Assembly (NCBI GenBank): GCA_000482145.1
Contig: AUXH01000604.1
Coordinates: 1 to 11,422 of the forward strand
Length of the DNA stretch: 11,422 bases
Direction of reading: 5' to 3'
Source of the DNA: Strigomonas culicis
Lineage: Eukaryota > Euglenozoa > Kinetoplastea > Trypanosomatida > Trypanosomatidae
Every line of letters starts with the position of its first letter. The stretch's first letter is position 1. The position numbers and the translations under genes are program-made. This document shows, in pieces, positions 6,000 to 11,422 of the stretch. The notes beneath the pieces are model-generated. The model ran no database searches, was not told the origin of the DNA, and worked only from the letters and a program-made list of their open reading frames with translations.

Positions 6000-8153
6000 A
6001 TGGAAACGCCGAACAATAATATCAGCAGCGTCGCCGTGAAGATGCAAAACGATGGCGGGAGCCACGCGACGGGCAGCGGCGGCGCTCCCACGGGGCCTCC
6101 GTATCGGCTGAAGAAAAGCTCACGTTTGTACATCTACTCTGTCATCAGCACCGTGTTCTACGTGGTGATCTACTGCAGCTATCAGCTGGTGATCGCCTCC
6201 TACGAAAACTATGACAAGATCAAGGTGAACCTCGGCCGGCCGTGGTTCCCTTTCTCGCTGCTCGGCAGCCAAGGTGTGGATATGTCGGACCTGCAGTGGT
6301 ACTACTTCATCGTCGCGCTGCCGCCCTTCGTGCCCTTCGCGCTCGGCTATCTGCTGCTGACGCGGCGCGCGCGGCTGCGCGCCTGCCGCACATACCTCCC
6401 GCTGGACCCTCCGGCGGCGGCGGCGGCTGAGCGCGCGCCGAGCCCCACGTTCGGCGAGGCGGCGGGTGCGTCCGCCGAGACCCCCGCGCGGCACCTGTTG
6501 GTGTGTCGCAACGTGGCGGGGCTGCAGCTGCTGCACCTGGGGGTGGGGCTGCTCATCGGCTTCGCCGTGTCGGGGCCGCCCGCGCTCTTCGCGCTGCTGC
6601 TGGTCACGCTGAACTACTACGTCATCGCACCGCTGTACCGCCGCACACGGTCCTTTGCCCTCAGCATGGGCATCATGTGGGTGACGCACGTCGCGCTGCT
6701 CTTTGCGAATAACTATTACAGCGGCTACGCCTTTGCGTACTTCGGGCTGCCCTTTCTCGACAGCCTCTTCCCCATCCTCATCCAGTGGACGACGCAGTAC
6801 AACATGTCTGTGCTGCGCATGATTGCCTTCAACAACGACTACTGGGAAAACTTGGACTACACCGTCTTTGGCGGCGCGGTGAGCCTTGCGGAAAAGCGCG
6901 CGCGCGTGATTAGCAAGCACCGGCGGACCTGCGTCCCGTGCGCGCTGATCCGCGAGAAGCAGGGGCAGCTGTACCACACCGCCGCCACGAGTCTCGGCGA
7001 CGGCGGCCAGAACCACTTCAACGCCTCCGCCGGTGGGCTGGTGGAGCAGCAGAAGGAGGGTCTGCTGTGCTATAAGTGCCGCACGGAGTGTCCGCGGCCG
7101 CTCCAGGAGTACCAGTCGCTTCTCTCCTATCTTGCGTACGTGTACTACCCGCCGCTGTTCATGGCGGGGCCGATGATCTCCTACAACGCCTACGTGTCCT
7201 ATTGCCACCACCCGCAGGAGTCGGCCAACCGCAAACATGACTACACCAAGTACGGCGGCCGCGTCGTGCGCAGCGCGGTCGTTCTGTGTGTCTTCATGCA
7301 CTACATCCACATCACCGCGATGATGCTCACAGACCAGAACCGCCCGGCGGAGGAGCAGAACACCATTGTGCGCGCGGCGAGGGGTAACACCAAGTCGCCG
7401 ACGACGAGCACCACCACCACCACCACGACGTGGCTGCCGGACAGCGCGGCCTCGCGCAAGCCGCAGATCTACGAGCTCCTGACGCTGCCGCAGAAGAGCA
7501 TTTTTATTCTCTACTCGCTGGGCTTCCTCTGGCTGAAGTTCGACGTCATCTGGAAGTCGTTTCGGTTCTTCGCGATGCTTGATGGCATCGACCCACCGGA
7601 GGATATGCGGCGCTGCTTCAGCAACACCGTCACGATCCGCGACTTCTGGCGTGACTGGCATGCGTCCTTCAATCTCTGGATTGTGCGCTACATGTACATC
7701 CCCATGGGCGGCAACCGCCGCAAGCTGTTGTCCATCTTCCCCATCTTTTTCTTCATCGCCATCTGGCACGACATTGAGATGCGACTGCTGCACTGGGCGG
7801 TCTTCATCTGTGCGGCGTTCATTCCGGAGGTGCTCATCTCCCAGTGGTTCACGACGACCAAGATGCCTTTGATTGTCCGCATCCGCCGCAACATCCGACT
7901 CTACCAGCTGTTGCGCGTCATCGCCTGCGTCACGGAGATGACACTGCTCGTCTTTGCGAACATCATCGGCTTCACGATCGGCAGCAGAGGCTTTGGCGAG
8001 AATGGGCTTGCGAACTTCTTTTCGGAAATCACACTCATTTTCTTAGTGTTGTATTTGAACTTCTTCTTTTTCTCGGCCATTTTGGCGGTGCAGGACCGCG
8101 ACCAGGAGGCGTACGACAACTACTGTTACAAACAAAAGTTCGGTCTGCAATGA
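6000..8153 (+). CDS. GUP1: GUP1-type MBOAT O-acyltransferase, copy B (probable GPI-lipid remodelling enzyme)
   Basis: This 717-residue membrane acyltransferase is a paralogue of the gene just upstream and closer to the usual family size. The GUP1 motifs appear in order: GVDMSDLQW at 92-100, YNMSVLRMIAF at 267-277, YVYYPPLFMAGPMISYN at 380-396, GIDPPEDMRRCF at 529-540, WRDWHASFN at 550-558, RYMYIPMGG at 563-571, and WHD at 589-591 with the presumed catalytic His at H590. Hydrophobic segments lie near 44-64, 101-120, 173-212, 222-237, 371-390, 423-442, 498-525, 576-588, 596-616, 640-661 and 670-694. CxxC pairs lie at 311/314 and 357/360, the same spacing as in copy A. A Thr run at 471-477 sits in a loop before the core. 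It lacks most of the Ala/Arg loop expansions of copy A. ATG 6000 is the first ATG after the predicted acceptor at 5853. Having two diverged copies side by side suggests different acyl donors, lipid substrates or life stages, which is inference. Confidence 0.93.
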   Translation: METPNNNISSVAVKMQNDGGSHATGSGGAPTGPPYRLKKSSRLYIYSVISTVFYVVIYCSYQLVIASYENYDKIKVNLGRPWFPFSLLGSQGVDMSDLQWYYFIVALPPFVPFALGYLLLTRRARLRACRTYLPLDPPAAAAAERAPSPTFGEAAGASAETPARHLLVCRNVAGLQLLHLGVGLLIGFAVSGPPALFALLLVTLNYYVIAPLYRRTRSFALSMGIMWVTHVALLFANNYYSGYAFAYFGLPFLDSLFPILIQWTTQYNMSVLRMIAFNNDYWENLDYTVFGGAVSLAEKRARVISKHRRTCVPCALIREKQGQLYHTAATSLGDGGQNHFNASAGGLVEQQKEGLLCYKCRTECPRPLQEYQSLLSYLAYVYYPPLFMAGPMISYNAYVSYCHHPQESANRKHDYTKYGGRVVRSAVVLCVFMHYIHITAMMLTDQNRPAEEQNTIVRAARGNTKSPTTSTTTTTTTWLPDSAASRKPQIYELLTLPQKSIFILYSLGFLWLKFDVIWKSFRFFAMLDGIDPPEDMRRCFSNTVTIRDFWRDWHASFNLWIVRYMYIPMGGNRRKLLSIFPIFFFIAIWHDIEMRLLHWAVFICAAFIPEVLISQWFTTTKMPLIVRIRRNIRLYQLLRVIACVTEMTLLVFANIIGFTIGSRGFGENGLANFFSEITLIFLVLYLNFFFFSAILAVQDRDQEAYDNYCYKQKFGLQ
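7584..7712 (+). repeat. Near-identical 129-bp patch shared with GUP1 copy A (second copy)
   Basis: Encodes residues 529-571 of copy B and matches 4544-4672 at an offset of 3040 bases with five mismatches. Three of these are silent (ccg/cca, cgc/cgt, cac/cat); the other two fall together in one codon (gtc/agc). Confidence 0.9.
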
Positions 8154-8309
8154 ACACCCTCGCCCACACGGCGACACGGTTCGCGCATGCCGTTTCTTCC
8201 GATCTACCGGTTAAGACTAAAACGCTTTGTTTTTTGTTGTTCACTGCATAAGTGTATATATAAGCTATTATTTTTGTTGTTTTTTCACTGTTGTATGGCA
8301 CACTCCGGC

Positions 8310-8409
8310 ACCTCTCTCTCTCTCTCACTGCAGCGTAGAGGTGTATCATGTTTCTTCTCTGTCTGTTCGTCACTTTTCCCCCTCTTCCTTTTTTTCCTTC
8401 CATCTTTAG
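8310..8409 (+). promoter_or_regulatory. Two polypyrimidine/AG splice acceptors for the first PAP2 gene
   Basis: A CT-repeat tract at about 8311-8328 is followed by CTGCAG, with its AG at 8332-8333. A longer tract at 8350-8407 is followed by TTTAG, with its AG at 8408-8409. The second gives a 74-nt 5' UTR free of ATGs. The first would leave an out-of-frame ATG at 8348 in the leader, opening a long overlapping frame. The second is therefore the more likely productive site. Confidence 0.5.
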
Positions 8410-8470
8410 AAGACACACACACTCTCTCTCTATCTCTCTATCTCTCTCCACCCACCCACCCACCCCCCAT
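8410..8470 (+). repeat. Simple-sequence stretch (AC, CTAT/CT, CCCA) in the PAP2 5' UTR
   Basis: The presumed 5' UTR consists largely of short tandem repeats: AC units (about 8413-8422), CT and CTAT units (about 8423-8449) and CCCA units with a C run (about 8450-8468). Unlike the A-rich leaders of the other genes here, it is C-rich right up to the start codon. Confidence 0.8.
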
Positions 8471-8483
8471 CCGCACGCCCGCC

Positions 8484-9779
8484 ATGCCGTGTCCGACGCC
8501 CACCACCGTCGCCTACTACCTGTCCGCGCGCTACCACATCGTGGACTGGTTTGTGCTCGCCGCGATCGTCATCACGATGGCGCTGCTCAGTGTGAAGACG
8601 GTGCCACACTGCCGCCCCTTCCACTGGGACGACCGCAGCATCGCGCACGAGGCGCGGCCCAACACCTTCCCCGACTACTCCCTTTACATCCTCATCGTCG
8701 TCCCCTTCTTCGTCTTCATCGCCTTCGTGCTGGTGCTGGTGCGACCGCTGCGCCGCTGCCTGGGCGAGCCGCTGCGGCTCTGCGGCTGCTTCCCCGGCTA
8801 CGCCGCCTACAAGCGCGACCAGGCGCAGCAGCGCGCCGGCGCCGACACCGCTGTGGAGGTGTGCGCAGCCGAGAACGACAACCGCGCCGCGCAGGGCGAG
8901 TGCGGCCCCGTCTTTGCGTGGTGCCGTGCCTACGTGTGGGCCGTCGTGCTGTGCTGGACCATCACGAACCTCATGAAGCTGTACGCCGGCCGCCTGCGCC
9001 CCGACTTCCTCGCCCGTATGGGCTCCTACGGCCTCACGCCGGCCACGTTCAACCTCACCGGCACCGCGACGGCGGCGCTGCCTGACCCCAGCACGGCGGC
9101 GGGCAGCCAGTACTACTGCAGCCTCATGCGCCAGTACCCCGACACGATGGAGGGTCGCCTGTCCTTTCCCTCCGGCCACAGCAGCATCAGCTTCACGCAC
9201 GCGGCGCTGGTGGCGCAGTTCCTGACCGCGCACCTGCGGCCGCACGCGCACCAGGGCAGCTTTGCGCGCCACTGCATCGCGACCGCGCCCTACATCATGT
9301 CCGCGCTCTGCGCCGTGAGCCGCACGCGCGACAATAAACACTTCTTCTCCGACATCGTCGCCGGCACGCTCATCGGGCTGTGGTCCGCCTACACCGCCTT
9401 CGCCATCGCCTTCCGCCGCACCGGCGGTGCCGCCGAGCTGTACGTCGCGCGCAGCGACCGCGACGTGGAGCGCCGCCTCCTCCACCGCGCCGTGGCCGCG
9501 TTCCGCGCCCGCGACCGCGCGTCCGCCGCGGCCGCGAAGCCGGACGGCGCGGCAGCGGCCGCCTACGGCTACGTCGTGCCCGAGAGCGCGGAGGACGACG
9601 AGGCCAACGCCAGCGACGGCCGCGCGGAGCCCATCGTCGGCGACAGCGCGCTGCGGCCGCGGCCGGCCGGCGGCGCCGCCGCGGCAGACGTGGAGGCGCT
9701 CGTGGGGGCGCTCACCGCCTACTGCGACACCTACGAGCGCGAGCTGAACCAGGACCCCTTCACCGTCCAGTGGATCTGA
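8484..9779 (+). CDS. PAP2/LPP-type phosphatidic acid (lipid phosphate) phosphatase
   Basis: This 431-residue integral membrane phosphatase of the PAP2 superfamily is expected to remove phosphate from phosphatidic acid or related lipid phosphates, without needing Mg2+. All three signature motifs are intact: C1 KLYAGRLRP at 165-173, C2 PSGH at 229-232, and C3 with S279-R280, H286 and D290 in the SR-x5-H-x3-D pattern. By family analogy H286 is the nucleophile, assisted by H232 and D290. Six hydrophobic segments fit the LPP fold: about 20-38, 67-87, 146-163, 236-250, 266-278 and 291-311. The loop between C1 and C2 carries possible N-glycosylation at N190 (N-L-T). After the last membrane segment is a tail of about 120 residues, rich in Ala, Arg and acidic residues, longer than in typical LPPs and without known motifs. 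I chose ATG 8484 because it is the first ATG after the acceptor at 8409 and its product aligns from residue 10 with the downstream paralogue. The substrate is not determinable. Confidence 0.93.
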   Translation: MPCPTPTTVAYYLSARYHIVDWFVLAAIVITMALLSVKTVPHCRPFHWDDRSIAHEARPNTFPDYSLYILIVVPFFVFIAFVLVLVRPLRRCLGEPLRLCGCFPGYAAYKRDQAQQRAGADTAVEVCAAENDNRAAQGECGPVFAWCRAYVWAVVLCWTITNLMKLYAGRLRPDFLARMGSYGLTPATFNLTGTATAALPDPSTAAGSQYYCSLMRQYPDTMEGRLSFPSGHSSISFTHAALVAQFLTAHLRPHAHQGSFARHCIATAPYIMSALCAVSRTRDNKHFFSDIVAGTLIGLWSAYTAFAIAFRRTGGAAELYVARSDRDVERRLLHRAVAAFRARDRASAAAAKPDGAAAAAYGYVVPESAEDDEANASDGRAEPIVGDSALRPRPAGGAAAADVEALVGALTAYCDTYERELNQDPFTVQWI

Positions 9780-9916
9780 GCGGCACGAGCACACCTAGGA
9801 GAGTGGAAGAGAGAGAGAAAAACGCCAACACCGTGGTGCTGATAGGGCAAGCGCAGCCACGTCGTGAGGCGCAGCACTGCCGCGCGCATACGCATACAGT
9901 GTGTCACACCACCGCG

Positions 9917-10020
9917 CGTTTTTTATTTCTCTTTACGCATCCTTCCTCTATTTTTATTTTTATTTTTTAGTTTATTTCATTCCCCTCCCATCTCTTCGAT
10001 TCGCCTTGTTTTTTTTTTAG
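9917..10020 (+). promoter_or_regulatory. Tandem polypyrimidine/AG acceptor-like sites with no gene downstream
   Basis: The T/C-rich stretch 9917-9968 ends in TTTTTTAG (AG at 9969-9970). A second tract, 9971-10018, ends in TTTTTTTTAG (AG at 10019-10020). Each has the same architecture as the acceptors before the real genes, but the nearest clear start codon of a gene is almost 900 bases further on. Function is inferred from form only. Confidence 0.35.
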
Positions 10021-10829
10021 TTTGTTTTTGATATATAAATACTGTAGATCTCATGTGATTCATCTTATGAGTGTAGTACCCGTTGCACGTGCACCTATGG
10101 CGCATCGCTTTTTTTTTCTGTTGTTTTTTGTTCTTTTGATTTTGTTTTCGCTTCGTGTTATTGGTCTACGTCACCAATTGACTTCTCCATGATAACAATA
10201 AAAAGAACAGTGGATACTATTATCTCTCAACGATAAACTAGTTTCACCAGACGCTAAAACACAATACTGTTGCAAGCCTATCATTTTTGTCAAATCAGAA
10301 CGATGGCTTTTTTGCTTAGTAATGCTTTCTCTTTTCTTTCTTTTTCTTTGTTTCGGTGTTATTATTTTTTTGTTTTTGTTTTTTGTTCTTTACTCTCTAT
10401 CGAATTTAGTATGACATGCGTGTTTCTACACTATTAGGAAAGAAACAATGTTGCCTGTATGTCCTTGTAGGACGTAAATAATAAAAAGACTGTTTTTTTT
10501 TGTTTTTTTTTTCATATTTTCTTATTTTCATGAAATTATCTATGATGTAGAAAAAAAAAAAAAATTGGGAAATCTAATCGGAAAAATAAGGCTAAAAGAG
10601 AGAATGCAAGAAAGAAAAAGAAGAGAGAGAGAGAAGAAAAAAAAAGCGTGAAGCATTGTCATCGTTTTTCTCTCCTTCACTCGGATTCTTTTTTTTGTGT
10701 TGCTTGTACGGAAAATAAATGACGATGTGTGGGTGTGCGTGTCTCCTTGGGTTAGAAACACCGTAGCGTATACCGTTTTGCGTTACATTATTTAGCTGCT
10801 CTCATTCTGCAAATGGTTTCCTACATGGG

Positions 10830-10867
10830 TCTATCTTTTCCTCTGCTTCTTCTTACAAAAAAAAAAG
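10830..10867 (+). promoter_or_regulatory. Polypyrimidine tract and splice acceptor AG for the second PAP2 gene
   Basis: A C/T-rich tract (about 10830-10854) is followed by an A run and the AG at 10866-10867, giving a 34-nt A-rich 5' UTR before the ATG at 10902. Confidence 0.5.
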
Positions 10868-10901
10868 AATCTCTTGTACATAAAAAAGGAGAGAAACAAA
10901 A

Positions 10902-11422
10902 ATGAAGGTCGATAAAACCATGTTGCTCTACTACGCGGCGCGCTACCACGCGGTGGACTGGCTGCTGCTCGTTGCCATGGGCATCATTGTCACCGTCATC
11001 TACGAGTCCAAGCAGCCCTTTTGCCGCCCCTTTCTCTGGACCGACGCCACCATCAGCTACCCCATGAAGGAAGATACCTTTCCCAACTATTCGCTCGTGC
11101 TGATGATCCTTTTTGGCCTCCTCTTTATTCTCCTCTCCCTGTGGTGCATCGTCCAGCCGGCGCGCGGCTGCCTGCCGGAGCCGCTGACGTGCTGCGGCAC
11201 GCTCCCCTGCGACTACACGAATTATTACCACCGCCTGCGCGAGAACCTGCGCGAAGGCGCGGCTGGGGAAGGGGGAGAGGAGGAAGAGGCCGGCGGCGGC
11301 TGGCGCGAGGGCAGCCGCGCGGTCGCGGCGGGCCGCGGCCCGGTCTTTCAGTGGGTCCTCATGTACCTCTGGGGCGTCGGCCTGCAGCTGCTGCTCGTGC
11401 AGCTGCTGAAGACCTACACGGG
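10902..11422 (+). CDS. PAP2/LPP-type lipid phosphatase paralogue, N-terminal part (cut by window end)
   Basis: From ATG 10902 the frame is open for 173 codons plus two bases to the window edge. The protein is clearly paralogous to the phosphatase at 8484-9779: both share ARYH-x-VDW near the start, CRPF-x-W, TFP-[DN]-YSL, and CL-[GP]-EPL, in the same order and spacing. Hydrophobic segments lie at about 19-34, 64-84 and 151-169. The window ends at K170-T-Y-T-G, exactly where the first protein has KLYAG, the start of the C1 motif. The catalytic residues therefore lie beyond the edge and cannot be checked. The hydrophilic loop before the third segment has an acidic EEEE stretch (126-129) not seen in the other copy. 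The start is supported by the A-rich leader, the acceptor at 10867 and alignment with the paralogue. An in-frame Met at residue 7 is an alternative start. Confidence 0.88.
   Translation, partial: MKVDKTMLLYYAARYHAVDWLLLVAMGIIVTVIYESKQPFCRPFLWTDATISYPMKEDTFPNYSLVLMILFGLLFILLSLWCIVQPARGCLPEPLTCCGTLPCDYTNYYHRLRENLREGAAGEGGEEEEAGGGWREGSRAVAAGRGPVFQWVLMYLWGVGLQLLLVQLLKTYT

Larger units (their letters stand above)
8154..8483 (+). other. Intergenic region upstream of the first PAP2 gene
   Basis: This 330-base gap is pyrimidine-rich with CT, AC and CCCA simple repeats. It carries two good splice-acceptor candidates. The PAP2 frame is open across the whole of 8187-8483 from an ATG at 8187, but that ATG lies upstream of both acceptors, so the first ATG in the likely mRNA in this frame is at 8484. 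Confidence 0.6.
9780..10901 (+). other. Long 1.12-kb intergenic region with orphan splice-acceptor-like sites
   Basis: This gap is two to three times longer than the others in the window (330-466 bases). It is AT-rich with many T runs and contains no convincing protein gene. Pyrimidine tracts ending in AG occur at 9969-9970, 10019-10020 and 10408-10409, well before the acceptor at 10866-10867 that fits the second PAP2 gene. A pure purine run at 10608-10646 looks like a - strand acceptor tract. The longest ATG frame just after the first acceptors is 41 codons (10067-10192) in T-rich DNA. It may be a long 3' UTR, a non-coding transcript or the remains of a lost gene copy. Confidence 0.6.

Noticed and set aside
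6120..7793. 557-codon open frame on the - strand across GUP1 copy B
   Set aside because: It is the antisense shadow of a well-supported membrane protein gene. High GC at third positions removes antisense stops; its product is His/Arg/Gln-rich with no recognisable domain and the cluster is one-directional.
8430..9794. 454-codon open frame on the - strand across the first PAP2 gene
   Set aside because: Antisense shadow of a gene with intact catalytic motifs; Gly/Val/Ala/Arg-rich product with no domain.
10540..10761. 73-codon - strand frame in the 1.1-kb gap
   Set aside because: Composed of Phe, Leu and Ser from the reverse of the purine-rich run; no support as a gene.
9780..10901. Transposon, tRNA or snRNA gene in the long gap
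   Set aside because: I saw no tRNA-like A/B boxes or cloverleaf, no reverse-transcriptase or transposase frame, and no terminal repeats on reading both strands.

Overview
The window looks like part of a nuclear chromosome of a trypanosomatid (kinetoplastid) protozoan. All protein genes lie head-to-tail on the + strand, with no introns. Coding DNA is strongly GC-rich at third positions and Ala/Arg-rich. The gaps between genes are T-rich, and the 5' side of each complete gene has a long polypyrimidine tract followed by an AG, as expected for spliced-leader trans-splicing of a polycistronic transcript. All five stop codons seen are TGA and Trp is TGG, so UGA is not reassigned. I cannot name the genus from sequence alone.

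Layout: (1) 1-1085, the 3' part of a divergent protein-kinase-like gene that starts upstream of the window. It carries a large insertion in the C-lobe and a duplicated 22-residue module. (2) 1500-2468, an unrecognised 322-residue acidic, low-complexity protein with several SUMO-interaction-like hydrophobic/acidic motifs. (3) 2855-5533 and (4) 6000-8153, two tandem, diverged GUP1-type MBOAT O-acyltransferases of 892 and 717 residues. They share an almost identical 129-bp patch over the family core motif. (5) 8484-9779, a complete six-TM PAP2/LPP-type lipid phosphatase of 431 residues with all three catalytic motifs. (6) 10902-11422, the 5' part of a paralogous PAP2 phosphatase, cut by the window end just at its first catalytic motif. 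Between the two PAP2 genes is an unusually long 1.12-kb gap. It has several orphan splice-acceptor-like sites on the + strand, one on the - strand, and no convincing gene.

The last four genes form a membrane-lipid block: two GUP1-type acyltransferases (the T. brucei homologue is reported to re-acylate GPI lipid) next to two phosphatidate/lipid phosphatases. Adjacent genes in kinetoplastids are co-transcribed but processed separately, so a functional link is an inference. Expression is probably controlled after transcription; no RNA polymerase II promoter or terminator is recognisable, and none is expected inside such a cluster. I found no tRNA, rRNA, CRISPR or mobile element.
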